Shown: piece after piece, positions 6,769 to 15,357 of the stretch | Position numbering within the stretch: position 1 is the first letter of the stretch | Layout of the letters: each line of letters opens with the position of its first letter | Assembly (NCBI GenBank): GCA_040766655.1 | Contig: JAXGQB010000006.1 | Location: 434,001 to 498,000 of the forward strand | Source of the DNA: JALOOB01 sp040766655 | Lineage (GTDB): Bacteria; Chloroflexota; Anaerolineae; CG2-30-64-16 | Reading direction: 5' to 3' | Length of the DNA stretch: 64,000 nucleotides | Notes under the pieces: generated by a model | Databases searched by the model: none | What the model saw: only the letters and a program-made list of their open reading frames with translations | Told to the model about the DNA's origin: nothing | Program-made: the position numbers and the translations under genes

Positions 6769-6924
6769 TTACGGTTGGAAGGGGGGTGGGTTTTGGATCT
6801 GCACCTGGTTCACAGAACCCTCGCCGTTCTCGCCTCGCACCTTGTCTCCTCCGGCGAGCGCAGGTGCAGCCAGCGCAAGAAATAGCAGAACGACGACGAG
6901 CAGGCTGGAAAGAGTCTTCTTCAT
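6769..6924 (-). CDS. Small secreted peptide (51 aa), function unknown
   Basis: Begins MKKTLSSLLVVVLLFLALAAPALAG, a clear Sec signal peptide with an A-x-A cleavage site near residue 24. A mature peptide of about 27 residues follows, ending SVNQVQIQNPPPFQP. GGAGG lies 7 nt upstream of the ATG, and a promoter-like TTGGAG-N17-TATCAT is at 7013-6985. A longer in-frame start at 7035 would put the signal sequence inside the protein and overlap the promoter, so I reject it. Divergent to the PadR gene. I do not recognise the family; it may be an extracytoplasmic signal or structural peptide. Confidence 0.7.
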   Translation of the reverse strand: MKKTLSSLLVVVLLFLALAAPALAGGDKVRGENGEGSVNQVQIQNPPPFQP

Positions 6925-6984
6925 AGCAGGTTCCTCCGTGTTGATGGTGGCGGTGAAGTCCGTCAGGCGCATTGCCATGCGCTC

Positions 6985-7013
6985 ATGATACACAAATGCT
7001 GCAACTTCTCCAA
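6985..7013 (-). promoter_or_regulatory. Promoter of the small secreted peptide gene
   Basis: On the minus strand TTGGAG (7013-7008), a 17-nt spacer and TATCAT (6990-6985), about 60 nt upstream of the ATG at 6924. Confidence 0.45.
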
Positions 7014-7071
7014 AAGATACGGTTTGCCCGAGCAATTTTGATTCTACGCCAGAAAGTGTGATTTGTACCTA

Positions 7072-7113
7072 TTGACAAATTGCACATATGGTGATATCAT
7101 CTCTTCAGATGAT
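7072..7113 (+). promoter_or_regulatory. Promoter and inverted repeat upstream of the PadR gene
   Basis: TTGACA (7072-7077), a 17-nt spacer and TATCAT (7095-7100). An inverted repeat ATCATCT-CTTC-AGATGAT (7096-7113) overlaps the -10 and start region, a plausible operator for autoregulation by the PadR protein. Confidence 0.6.
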
Positions 7114-7133
7114 CAGTCGATAGGGGAGGAATC

Positions 7134-7541
7134 GTGATTCAGAGGAGACGCCGGGGACGCGGGGGAGAGTTCGATGGTGGAGTGCTGCCAAGGCGCATCG
7201 CGCGCTTTCTGGAACCATGCCTCCTCCTGTTGCTGCGCGGGGATGCATCGCACGGCTACAACCTGGTCGACGCTTTGAGCCAGTTCGGGTTTGCGCCGGG
7301 CACGGTCGATGCCAGCGTCGTCTATCGCATGTTGCGGGAGATGGAAGTGGGCGGCTGGGTCACGTCACAGTGGGACACGGCTGGTTCGGGGCCGCCGCGA
7401 CGGGTCTACCAGGTGACGCCCGAGGGCGAGGCCTACCTGGCCGCCTGGGTCGATGATTTGAGATACACGCGCGAGGAACTGGATCGTTTCATTGCATTCT
7501 ACGTCCGTCAGGGGACGGCGTCTGAGTCGAAGCAGACGTGA
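7134..7541 (+). CDS. PadR-family transcriptional regulator
   Basis: A 135-residue winged-helix protein: LLLLLRGDASHGYNLVDAL, SVVYRMLREMEVGGWV and PRRVYQVTPEGEAYL are the PadR helices and wing. A basic N-terminal tail (RRRRGRGG) precedes the domain. GTG start, with GGGGAGG 4 nt upstream. It is followed after 18 nt by a ferredoxin gene, so it probably regulates itself and the downstream Fe-S/thiol operon. The inducer is unknown. Confidence 0.88.
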   Translation: MIQRRRRGRGGEFDGGVLPRRIARFLEPCLLLLLRGDASHGYNLVDALSQFGFAPGTVDASVVYRMLREMEVGGWVTSQWDTAGSGPPRRVYQVTPEGEAYLAAWVDDLRYTREELDRFIAFYVRQGTASESKQT

Positions 7542-7559
7542 CGCCCGGGGAGGGGACCT

Positions 7560-8066
7560 ATGTACAGCGTTGATACGACACGCTGCACCGGCTGCGGTGA
7601 CTGCTTGGAGGCTTGTCCGATCGGAGCGATTCAACTCCTGGCCGGACTCGCTCAGATCGATGCAGACGCGTGCATCGAATGTGGCGCGTGTGCGGATGCC
7701 TGCCGCCGCGGTGCGATCAGACTCCAGGTGGGAGCGGTCGCGCCCACCACTGGTGCGCAACTTGTAGCGCCACAGCGGAGCGATCGGCTGCCCGTGACCG
7801 TCGGGTCCCGCGAGCCCGTCTACAGGGTCAGCGGTGAAGTACTTCCCGTCGAGGGACGACGCAGCACGGTCTGGCCCCTCGTCGGCAGCGCACTGCTGTG
7901 GGCGACGCGTGAGTTACTGCCCGAGGTACTGCGCGTCTGGCGCGCAAAGCCGGTTCCAGTGGCTGGCGCGCTGACTGCCCGACGGTTCAGTGCAGCCCCG
8001 GACGGCCGTCTGGGATCACGCGGAGGACGGCGCCGGCGGCGCGGCCGGTGGGGCGACGGAGTGTAG
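7560..8066 (+). CDS. 2x[4Fe-4S] ferredoxin-domain protein with C-terminal extension
   Basis: A 168-residue protein. Residues 1-60 form a bacterial-type ferredoxin with CTGCGDCLEACP and CIECGACADACRRG. The remaining ~100 residues are not conserved to my eye: one moderately hydrophobic stretch (VWPLVGSALLWATRELLPEV) and a strongly basic end (GGRRRRRGRWG). It may be a membrane-proximal or nucleic-acid-associated electron carrier, or the tail may be disordered. It lies between PadR and the disulfide reductase, which suggests electron delivery within this cluster. Confidence 0.8.
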   Translation: MYSVDTTRCTGCGDCLEACPIGAIQLLAGLAQIDADACIECGACADACRRGAIRLQVGAVAPTTGAQLVAPQRSDRLPVTVGSREPVYRVSGEVLPVEGRRSTVWPLVGSALLWATRELLPEVLRVWRAKPVPVAGALTARRFSAAPDGRLGSRGGRRRRRGRWGDGV

Positions 8067-8187
8067 GATGGAGCGCGCCCGGCACAGGAGCCGGGGAAGC
8101 GTTTCAACCGAACGGATCAAGAAGAACGAAGGTGCGATCGGACGCATCGGTTCATACATCCCATGTTGATAGGAGACCAGGAAGGTT

Positions 8188-9927
8188 ATGGGCGAATCAC
8201 ACAAGGTTGTTGTCATCGGCGGCGTCGCCTGCGGCTGTAAAGCAGCTGCCAGGCTGGCCAGACTGGATCCGGCTGCGGACATCACGATCGTGGAGCAGGG
8301 CAGTGTCCTCTCCTACGCTGGTTGCGGCCTGCCTTACTACATCCAGGGCAAGGTCAGCGAACTGCGAGACCTGACGTCGACGGCAGTCGGCGTGCCCCGC
8401 AATCCGAACTTCTTCAGGTCGGTGAAGGGCATTCGGGCGCTACTCAACACCCGGGCGGTGCGCATCGACCGCGACGCCAAGACGGTGGAAGTCATCCAGT
8501 TGGACACAGGCGTCACGGATACGCTGCACTACGATCAATTGGTGCTGGCCATGGGCGGTCGTTCGGTGCAATTGCCCATCGAAGGCACGCGGCTGGATTA
8601 CGTCTTCGGGTTGCGCGAGTTGCGCAATGCATCTGCGATTCGCGACGCACTGGCCAGCGGCAACATTCAGAAGGCTGTGATCGTGGGAGGCGGGCTGATC
8701 GGCCTGGAGATGTCCGAGGCACTGCGGACACGCGGCCTTGATGTGACGGTTGTGGAACTCATGCCGCATGTCCTGTCGGGCTTGCTGGATACGGATATGG
8801 CGGTGCTTCTGGAGAACTACATCACCGACCAGGGCGTACGGCTGGTCTGTGGCGAACGAGTCGTTGCGCTGCAGGGCGATTCGGGCAGCGTCGAGCGCGT
8901 CGTGACGGACAAGCAGACGCTTGATGCCCAGTTGGTGCTCATCGCAGTAGGCGTGCGGCCGAATGCTCAGTTGGCAATCGATGCCGGCCTGGAGGTGGGC
9001 CCTCATGGCGGGATCAAGGTGAATGAGCGGATGCAGGCCAGCGATCCCGACATCTACGCCGGCGGCGACTGCGTGGAGAACCGTCACCTCGTGACGGGAG
9101 ACTGGGCGTATGTGCCGCTTGGCTCCACGGCCAACAAGCATGGCCGGGTCATTGGAACGAACCTGGCCGGGGGCGACGACACGTTCCCTGGCATCATGGG
9201 AACCGCGATCGTCAAGGTGTTCGGCTACAACGTGGGGCGCACCGGACTGACGGAGCAACAGGCCCTGGAGCACGGGTACGACGTCGTGAGCTGCGTGGCA
9301 CCCGGCGCGGATCGCCCGCACTACTATCCCGGCGCTCGGCAGATCATTGTCAAGCTAATTGCCGACAAGAAGACGCGCAAGGTTCTGGGCGCACAGATCA
9401 TCGGCCCGGGTGACGTCGCGAAGCGCATCGATGTGCTCACGACTGTCCTGAGCATGGGCGGAACCCTCGAGCAGGTCGCCAACCTGGATCTGGCCTACGC
9501 ACCGCCGTACTCCGAAGCGCTCGACAACGTGATCCATGCGGCCAACGTGCTGCGCAACATCATCGATGGTGTGGCAGTAAAGGTGTCCGCTGCTGAGGTC
9601 ATGAGCCGCATCGAACAGGGCGAGGATTTCGTCCTGCTCGATGTCCGATCGCCCCAGGAGTACGAGGCGGCGCGAATCGAGGATCCGCGCGTTCGTCTGT
9701 TGCCGCTGGGCAAGTTGCGCGGGGCCTTTGACACGCTTCCGAAGGATAAGCCGATCATCGCCTTCTGCAAGGTGAGCCTGCGGGGATACGAAGCTCAGCG
9801 GATCCTGAGCAACGCAGGATTCACGGACGTTTCCTTCATGGAAGGCGGCGTCTCGACCTGGCCCTATGGGCTCAAGACGGCGCCGGCAGCTTCCGCAGCA
9901 GCGGACGCCCGGGGTGAGCAAGCATGA
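8188..9927 (+). CDS. CoA-disulfide reductase-type FAD/NAD(P) oxidoreductase with C-terminal rhodanese domain
   Basis: A 579-residue protein. FAD motif at the N-terminus (VVVIGGVACGCKAAARL), the single redox Cys in SYAGCGLPYY, a second dinucleotide fold (AVIVGGGLIGLEMSEAL), the FAD-binding YAGGDCVEN and a dimerisation domain. From about residue 465 a rhodanese domain follows (LLDVRSPQEYEAARI) with active-site Cys in FCKVSLRGYEA. This is the CoADR-rhodanese architecture, known in other bacteria to reduce CoA disulfide, persulfides or polysulfide with NAD(P)H. AGGAAGG precedes the ATG. Overlaps the Mrp gene by 4 nt (ATGA). Confidence 0.9.
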   Translation: MGESHKVVVIGGVACGCKAAARLARLDPAADITIVEQGSVLSYAGCGLPYYIQGKVSELRDLTSTAVGVPRNPNFFRSVKGIRALLNTRAVRIDRDAKTVEVIQLDTGVTDTLHYDQLVLAMGGRSVQLPIEGTRLDYVFGLRELRNASAIRDALASGNIQKAVIVGGGLIGLEMSEALRTRGLDVTVVELMPHVLSGLLDTDMAVLLENYITDQGVRLVCGERVVALQGDSGSVERVVTDKQTLDAQLVLIAVGVRPNAQLAIDAGLEVGPHGGIKVNERMQASDPDIYAGGDCVENRHLVTGDWAYVPLGSTANKHGRVIGTNLAGGDDTFPGIMGTAIVKVFGYNVGRTGLTEQQALEHGYDVVSCVAPGADRPHYYPGARQIIVKLIADKKTRKVLGAQIIGPGDVAKRIDVLTTVLSMGGTLEQVANLDLAYAPPYSEALDNVIHAANVLRNIIDGVAVKVSAAEVMSRIEQGEDFVLLDVRSPQEYEAARIEDPRVRLLPLGKLRGAFDTLPKDKPIIAFCKVSLRGYEAQRILSNAGFTDVSFMEGGVSTWPYGLKTAPAASAAADARGEQA

Positions 9928-10787
9928 ATGACGACGAACTGACGCACGATGAGGCCACCATGGCCGAGGAAAGAGCGCAGTTGCAGCAGGGAGATGCGCC
10001 GGCGGATGCGGCGCAGCACCTCAATCACGTCAAGCACGTGATCGCCGTGATGAGCGGCAAGGGCGGCGTGGGCAAGTCGTTGGTCGCAGGACTTCTGGCG
10101 GTGATTCTGCGACGCCATGGCTACCAGGTAGGCGTCCTGGACGCTGACATCACCGGGCCGAGCATCCCCAAGATGTTCTTCCCGAACGGTGCGCGGCCTG
10201 GATACAGCCCGATCGCGATCTTGCCAGCCGAGACGCGCACAGGCATACGGGTGATGTCCATCAATCTGCTGCTCGAGAGCGACGACCAGGCGGTGGTCTG
10301 GCGCGGACCGCTGATCAGCGGTGCGATTCGGCAGTTCTGGCAGGACGTGCTCTGGGGCGAACTGGACTACCTGGTGGTAGATCTGCCGCCGGGAACGTCG
10401 GACGCATCGCTGACGGTGCTCCAGTCGTTGCCGATGAGCGGGGTGGTGCTGGTGACCTCTCCGCAGGATCTGGCAGGGATGGTCGTGCGTAAGGCCGCGC
10501 AGATGGTTGCGCAGGTGCAAGTGCCGCTTCTGGGGTTGGTGGAGAACATGAGTTACTTTGTCTGCCCGGACACGGGCAAGCAGCATGAGATCTTCGGCCC
10601 CAGCCACACTGAAGAGATGGCCGATCGGTTGGGTGTCCCGTTGCTGGGACGGCTTCCCATCGATCCCAAGATCGCTACGCTCTGCGACCAGGGCCAGATC
10701 GAGTATTACCTGGGAGACGGGTTCGAACCGATCGTGGAGCAGCTGGAGGATGTGGCGCCGGGCGCCCGTATGCCCGCGATGCCGTAG
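9924..10787 (+). CDS. Mrp/NBP35-type Fe-S cluster carrier ATPase
   Basis: A 287-residue cytoplasmic P-loop ATPase with GKGGVGKSLVAG, DADITGPSIPKMF, DLPPGTSDASLTVLQ and VENMSYFVCPDTGKQHEIFG. These are the Mrp/ApbC hallmarks, although only one Cys remains of the usual CPxC cluster-binding pair (VCPDTG). Many bacterial Mrp proteins carry an N-terminal MIP18 (DUF59) domain; this one does not, but a separate MIP18 gene lies 820 bp downstream. It probably assembles or transfers Fe-S clusters for enzymes of this operon. Confidence 0.88.
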   Translation: MNDDELTHDEATMAEERAQLQQGDAPADAAQHLNHVKHVIAVMSGKGGVGKSLVAGLLAVILRRHGYQVGVLDADITGPSIPKMFFPNGARPGYSPIAILPAETRTGIRVMSINLLLESDDQAVVWRGPLISGAIRQFWQDVLWGELDYLVVDLPPGTSDASLTVLQSLPMSGVVLVTSPQDLAGMVVRKAAQMVAQVQVPLLGLVENMSYFVCPDTGKQHEIFGPSHTEEMADRLGVPLLGRLPIDPKIATLCDQGQIEYYLGDGFEPIVEQLEDVAPGARMPAMP

Positions 10788-10857
10788 AAACGATACGGGC
10801 GAAGAGTTGTAAGGATTGTTCCGTGAGGAACTGGGATGGCAGAAAGGGGTAAATCCA

Positions 10858-11205
10858 ATGCCAAGAGGAGATCGTAGTGGACCATGGGGGGCCGGCCCGA
10901 TGACCGGTCGTGGAGCCGGGTGGTGCGCCGGATATGATCGGCCCGGGTTCTCGAACCCGATGCCGGGGCGTGGGCTCGGTCTGGGAGCTGGCTACCGCGG
11001 CGGCGGCCGCGGCCGGCGCAACATGTATTACGCAACGGGCATGCCGGGATGGGCGCGGCCAGGTTATGTACCTCCTGCGCCACCTGCCGAGCAGGAATTG
11101 ACGGGCCTGAGGGCCGAGGCGGCCTTGCTTGCCGAACAACTTGATGCCATCAAGGCGCGCATCGAAGCACTTGGCCAGCAAGGTTCCGAGCCGACCGGTC
11201 TGTAG
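10858..11205 (+). CDS. DUF5320-type Gly/Arg-rich protein with C-terminal coiled coil
   Basis: A 115-residue protein starting MPRGDRSGPWGAGPMTGRGAG, the motif of DUF5320 proteins often found next to Mrp or NifX-like genes in anaerobes. The first two thirds are rich in Gly, Arg, Met and aromatic residues. Residues 80-108 (ELTGLRAEAALLAEQLDAI) form a short coiled coil. I start it at the ATG after GAAAGGGG rather than an upstream GTG at 10816. Function unknown; the context suggests metallocofactor work. Confidence 0.75.
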   Translation: MPRGDRSGPWGAGPMTGRGAGWCAGYDRPGFSNPMPGRGLGLGAGYRGGGRGRRNMYYATGMPGWARPGYVPPAPPAEQELTGLRAEAALLAEQLDAIKARIEALGQQGSEPTGL

Positions 11206-11263
11206 GGCGGCGATGGGTGTGAAGCGACCTGATACGGCATTTCACACTAAGCGATAGGGGGGT

Positions 11264-11476
11264 ATGATTATGTTCGACAGGTTGTTTCGCGGTGGCCGCG
11301 GCGGCGGGCGTGGCGGCGCGGGCGGCGGGGGCCGCGGGCAGGGCACGAGGCCCGGCTCAGGACCCGGCGGCGACTGCGTGTGTCCGAAGTGCGGCCATCG
11401 GTCGCCTCACGTCGTTGGCCAACGCTGCATGGACATCGCGTGTCCGAAGTGCGGGACGCGCATGGTAAAGGAATAG
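11264..11476 (+). CDS. Small Gly-rich zinc-ribbon-like protein
   Basis: A 70-residue protein. An N-terminal Gly/Arg-rich stretch (residues 9-37) is followed by CVCPKCGH...CMDIACPKCGTRMVKE, two CPxCG knuckles that would bind one zinc (or Fe-S). GATAGGGGGG precedes the ATG. It resembles small zinc-ribbon proteins accompanying Mrp/DUF5320 genes. No function can be assigned. Confidence 0.7.
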   Translation: MIMFDRLFRGGRGGGRGGAGGGGRGQGTRPGSGPGGDCVCPKCGHRSPHVVGQRCMDIACPKCGTRMVKE

Positions 11477-11608
11477 CGCTGCCACGCCTGGCGGCGCGTT
11501 AGTGTGGGCCGGGCCCGGATCGCTCGTTTGATGGCGGTCGAGGCCCGGCCATGCGTCGCGTGCCGCGGACGGAATGTGGCGGCGATCGTACGCAGCCTGG
11601 AGGTGCTC

Positions 11609-11917
11609 GTGATAGATTCTGACCGGCTTCGCATTGCCATTCTCGAGAAGCTCACTCACGTGATCGACCCTGAGACGGGCGTCGACGTCGTACGCATGCG
11701 GTTGGTCGAAGATCTGGTCGTCGACGCGACGGGGCGGGTCTCCTACAAATTCCGGCCGTCTTCGGTGCTCTGCCCGCTCGCCGTGACGTTGGCGTTCGCC
11801 ATCTACAAGGCCGTGGAGTCGGTGGAGGGCGTACAGGAGCAGGATCTCGAGGTGGTCGGCTATGTTCAGGCCGAGGAACTCACCGCGCTGATTCGGGACG
11901 CGGCGAATTCTTCTTAG
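11609..11917 (+). CDS. Stand-alone MIP18/DUF59-family Fe-S assembly protein
   Basis: A 102-residue protein with ILEKLTHVIDPETGVDVVRMRLVEDL, the DPE motif of the MIP18 (PaaD/SufT) fold. The conserved reactive Cys is present in SVLCPLAVTLAF. The GTG start at 11609 is 5 nt after GGAGG; an upstream open stretch from 11504 lacks conservation. The domain is usually fused to Mrp; here it is a separate gene in the same cluster. Likely cooperates with the Mrp ATPase in cluster delivery. Confidence 0.8.
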   Translation: MIDSDRLRIAILEKLTHVIDPETGVDVVRMRLVEDLVVDATGRVSYKFRPSSVLCPLAVTLAFAIYKAVESVEGVQEQDLEVVGYVQAEELTALIRDAANSS

Positions 11918-11938
11918 CAGAAGTGAGGGTGGGCAATC

Positions 11939-12889
11939 ATGATCGCGTTCGGCCCGGTTCCATCGCGACGCCTGGGGCGCAGCATTGGCATCAATCATAT
12001 TCCGCCGAAGACGTGCACCTATTCCTGCGTCTACTGCCAGGTGGGGCGCACTTCCCGGCTGACGATCACGCCCACTCACTTTTATGGGGAAGACGAGATC
12101 GTGTCGGACGTGACGCGCAAGGTGGATGACGCGAGATCAGCAGGCGAGGTCATCGACTATCTGACCTTCGTCCCGGATGGCGAACCCACGCTGGATCTGA
12201 GGTTGAGGCGCCTGATCGAACGTCTTCAGCCATTGGGCATCCGGATCGCAGTCATCACCAACGGCTCCCTGTTGTGGCGCCCTGAGATACGGGAGGCGTT
12301 GGCGCTTGCTGACTGGGTTTCAGTCAAGGTGGATGGGGTCCGAGAGGATGTGTGGCGACGCATCGACCGGCCGCATCACGGCCTCGTGCTGGCCCGGGTC
12401 CTGGAAGGCTTGCAGGAATTTGCCGGGACCTTTCGGGGAGAACTGGCCACCGAATCGATGTTGGTGCGGGGGTTCAACGATGGCGCGACGCATCTTGCTG
12501 ACCTGGCCTCATTCTTGGGAGAGCTTGGCCCCAGAATCGCTTACCTGTCGGTGCCGACCCGACCGCCTGCCGAGCCCGACGTCGAGCCACCACCGGAGGC
12601 CGTCATTACCCAGACATTTCAACTGGTGCGTGCCCAGGTCGCTCATGTCGAGCTCCTGATCGGTTACGAAGGCAATGCGTTTGCCGCCACCGGCGCCCTG
12701 GCTGAGGACCTGCTCAGCATCACCGCGGTGCATCCGATGCGCGAGGATGCCGTGCAAGCGTTTGTGTCGAAGGCCGGGGGCGACATGTCTGCGGTTGATT
12801 CGCTGATCGAGCAGGGTCTCCTGGCCAGGACCAGCTACGACGGCTCCCGGTTTTACATAAGGAGACTGCAGTCCGGCGCGTCGCGCTAG
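11939..12889 (+). CDS. Radical SAM protein (COG0731-like) with C-terminal winged helix
   Basis: A 316-residue protein. The radical SAM cluster motif is C26-x3-C30-x2-C33 in KTCTYSCVYCQVGRT, preceded by FGPVPSRRLGRSIGINH, typical of the COG0731 branch. The SAM-site region DGEPTLD is also present. The last ~60 residues (MREDAVQAF...LIEQGLLARTSYDGSRFYIRRL) look like a winged-helix domain. The reaction is unknown; relatives are annotated loosely as wyosine-base-like enzymes, but that is not supported here. It closes the PadR-led Fe-S cluster, 21 nt after the MIP18 gene. Confidence 0.85.
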   Translation: MIAFGPVPSRRLGRSIGINHIPPKTCTYSCVYCQVGRTSRLTITPTHFYGEDEIVSDVTRKVDDARSAGEVIDYLTFVPDGEPTLDLRLRRLIERLQPLGIRIAVITNGSLLWRPEIREALALADWVSVKVDGVREDVWRRIDRPHHGLVLARVLEGLQEFAGTFRGELATESMLVRGFNDGATHLADLASFLGELGPRIAYLSVPTRPPAEPDVEPPPEAVITQTFQLVRAQVAHVELLIGYEGNAFAATGALAEDLLSITAVHPMREDAVQAFVSKAGGDMSAVDSLIEQGLLARTSYDGSRFYIRRLQSGASR

Positions 12890-12953
12890 CGCGCGGCGGA
12901 TCGGGGCGACTCATTCCCATCGACGCAGGTCTCAGGAGGTGCGGGCGAACGTG

Positions 12954-14216
12954 ATGGCTGATCACCCATCGGCTCGGGGAAGGCTCCGGCACTCAGCCGG
13001 ACGGATGCTGGTCTGGCTGGTCCTGGCTGCTGCCCTTCTGGCGCTTGCCGGGAGCACCGGTGACGCGGCCGGCGATGGCGACGCGTCCGTGTGGCAGTGG
13101 CGGCCGTGGCATGATGGCCTCCCCACCTATGGGCTTGCCGTTGCCGTTGCGGGTTGTCCGTCTCATCCGGCCGTGATGTACGCAGCCACGTACGAGCCGC
13201 CTGTACTCTGGCGCTCGGACGATGCCGGGCACTCCTGGATTCCCGACGATGGCGGCATCGGGCGCGTCCCGGTGTATGCTCTGCATTGGGATGCTTTGCG
13301 CCAGCAGTGGTGGGCGGGGGCCGAGGATGGCCTCTATGTTCGTTCCGAGGGGGCGGCTGGCTGGCGGCCTCATCGTTTCAGCGACCATGCCGTCTATGAC
13401 CTCGTCGTGGGGCATGAAGGCGAGGTGTACGCGGCGCTGACCGGACAGGTAGCCCGATCCCTCGATGGCGGAGATACGTGGGAGCTGCACGGCGCGGGGC
13501 TTGTCGCGGCCGACGCGGTGCTCGATCTCGCCGTGTCTCCCGTTGATCCGGCGCTGGTCTTCGCAGCTGCGTGGGACGGCCTCTATTGCAGCCGCGATGC
13601 GGGTCGGAACTGGAACCGGTGCAGCAACGGACTCGGATATCCCGATGTGAACGCCTTGATGTGGGATCGCGAAGGCAATCTGATCGCGGGCGCGCGATCC
13701 GGACTCTATCGCAACGAGCACGGGCGAGGTAGCTGGGAGGAAATCTCGGATATCGGCGCCCGCGCGGTCCTGACATTTGCCGGGGCGGAGGATGGGCTGT
13801 TTCGCTGGAAGCCTGGCGCGGAGGCGTGGCAAGCGCTTTCGTTGCCCCTGACCGCGCCGACGGTGTTCGTGGTGGCCTCCGACGCCACGGATGGGATGCC
13901 GGTCTATGCAGGCGCCACCGATGGTCTCTGGCGAAGCTCAGACGGTGAAACGTGGCGCCGTTGGGGCACAGGTCTCGACGGCATCACCATCACCTCCCTG
14001 GCGATCAGCCCGGTGGATGAACGCTTCGTCTTCGCAGGCACGCGCCACAGGGGACTCTACTCGACCGCTGACGGAGGCGCGACCTGGAGGCCGGGGTGGG
14101 CAGGGCGCCTCCAATCAGCCTCGGTGCGCGACATTCTCTTTGCCGCAGATGGACGGTCAGTGTATGTCGCCGCCGATCAGGGAATCTGGCGGGGTGATGT
14201 TGATGGAGCGCAGTAG
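12954..14216 (+). CDS. Secreted beta-propeller with Asp-box/BNR-like repeats
   Basis: A 420-residue exported protein. The N-terminal hydrophobic segment MLVWLVLAAALLALAG follows a basic stretch and acts as signal peptide. The rest has about six repeats carrying Asp-box-like motifs (SDDAGHSW, SLDGGDTW, SRDAGRNW, SSDGETW, TADGGATW), as in sialidase or photosystem II stability-factor-like propellers. AGGAGG is at 12934-12939; ATG 12954 or GTG 12951 are both possible. Its stop overlaps the glycoside hydrolase start region, so the two are co-expressed. Likely a surface binding protein or a glycan-related enzyme; no catalytic residues can be assigned. Confidence 0.75.
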   Translation: MADHPSARGRLRHSAGRMLVWLVLAAALLALAGSTGDAAGDGDASVWQWRPWHDGLPTYGLAVAVAGCPSHPAVMYAATYEPPVLWRSDDAGHSWIPDDGGIGRVPVYALHWDALRQQWWAGAEDGLYVRSEGAAGWRPHRFSDHAVYDLVVGHEGEVYAALTGQVARSLDGGDTWELHGAGLVAADAVLDLAVSPVDPALVFAAAWDGLYCSRDAGRNWNRCSNGLGYPDVNALMWDREGNLIAGARSGLYRNEHGRGSWEEISDIGARAVLTFAGAEDGLFRWKPGAEAWQALSLPLTAPTVFVVASDATDGMPVYAGATDGLWRSSDGETWRRWGTGLDGITITSLAISPVDERFVFAGTRHRGLYSTADGGATWRPGWAGRLQSASVRDILFAADGRSVYVAADQGIWRGDVDGAQ

Positions 14217-15357
14217 CAGGGTCGCCTGCTTCGTCCTCCTGGCGCTGTTGCTGACGGCGGCCGCGGCCGATAGTGTGGCGGCGGACGACCGGCTGCGTCC
14301 GGCGGTGCATCTCCTGACGGCATCAGACCGCATGTTCCAGCTGGCCGCTCAAGGCGGGTATGAGAGTGCGGTGCAGCTGTTGCCTTGGCGCGATGTAGAG
14401 CCAACCGACGGCGAATGGCATTGGCAGCAGCCGGATTTCGCGGTCCGCGCCGCCGAGTACTACGACCTTGGGCTGATCGTTCGGCTGGACCATCCGCCCG
14501 ACTGGGCAGTGCGGTCGCCGGAGAACGGTGAGGGTGGTCCGATCGATCCGGACGCCTACGCTGACTTCGTGGCCACGGTAGCCCGGCGCTACCGGGGACA
14601 GGTGCAGGCGTACATCGTCTGGAACGAGCCGAACCTGAGCCTGGAGTGGGCGGACCGGCCGCCTGATCCTGCTGGCTACACGGCGTTGTTGTGCCGCGCC
14701 TATTCCGCCATCAAGGCAGCAGATCCGGGCGCAACGGTGGTCAGTGCCGGGCTGGCGCCCACCAACGGCGGTGAGGGCGCGATGGACGAGCGTCAGTTCC
14801 TGCACGGCATGCTGGAGGCAGGTGCAGCCGCGTGTTTCGATGTGCTGGGTGCGCACGCGTATGGGTTTGGCCGGCCGCCCGACGACCCACGTGACGCGCC
14901 GGATGGCCTGAACCTCGCTCGGCTGCTGGATCTGCGTTCGGTCCTGGAGATGCACGGTGCGGACGCGACAGCCGTATGGATCACTGAGCTGGGATGGACC
15001 ACCGAAGCAGCGGGCCCGGATGCCTGGCAGCAGGTCTCGAGGGAGCAACAGGCGGACTATCTGTGCCGCTCGTGGGACTACATCAAGGACGCATGGCCGT
15101 CGGTGCAGCTGGCGGTCGTGTGGAATCTGAGCGAGGGGCTGCCCGAAGCGGACGGGATGGCGGGATACAGCCTGTTGGATGCCGGGGGTGAGCCGAGGCC
15201 CGCGTACCAGGAATTGCGAACGCTGTTTGCCGGCGATATGCGCGGCACCTGGTTTGACTGGGCCTCCAGGATGCAGACGGCCTGGAGGAAGTTGACCTCG
15301 ACCGACATCCCCATCCTGGCAGCAGATGAGGTGGTGCACCTGGGCGATAACCAGTGA
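14197..15357 (+). CDS. Secreted clan-A glycoside hydrolase (GH39/GH5-like), ending at an in-frame TGA
   Basis: A signal peptide (FVLLALLLTAAAADSVAA) is followed by a TIM-barrel glycosidase. The acid/base Glu is in YIVWNEPNLSLEW and the nucleophile Glu in VWITELGWTTE, the two conserved strands of clan GH-A. The barrel runs to about residue 345. The frame stops at TGA 15355-15357, but it stays open beyond and encodes a beta-rich domain, so the stop may be a nonsense change of TGG or an assembly error. The start is one of GTG 14194, ATG 14197 or ATG 14203, all overlapping the propeller gene. The substrate is probably a plant or microbial polysaccharide; the specific family is uncertain. Confidence 0.75.
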   Translation: MLMERSSRVACFVLLALLLTAAAADSVAADDRLRPAVHLLTASDRMFQLAAQGGYESAVQLLPWRDVEPTDGEWHWQQPDFAVRAAEYYDLGLIVRLDHPPDWAVRSPENGEGGPIDPDAYADFVATVARRYRGQVQAYIVWNEPNLSLEWADRPPDPAGYTALLCRAYSAIKAADPGATVVSAGLAPTNGGEGAMDERQFLHGMLEAGAAACFDVLGAHAYGFGRPPDDPRDAPDGLNLARLLDLRSVLEMHGADATAVWITELGWTTEAAGPDAWQQVSREQQADYLCRSWDYIKDAWPSVQLAVVWNLSEGLPEADGMAGYSLLDAGGEPRPAYQELRTLFAGDMRGTWFDWASRMQTAWRKLTSTDIPILAADEVVHLGDNQ

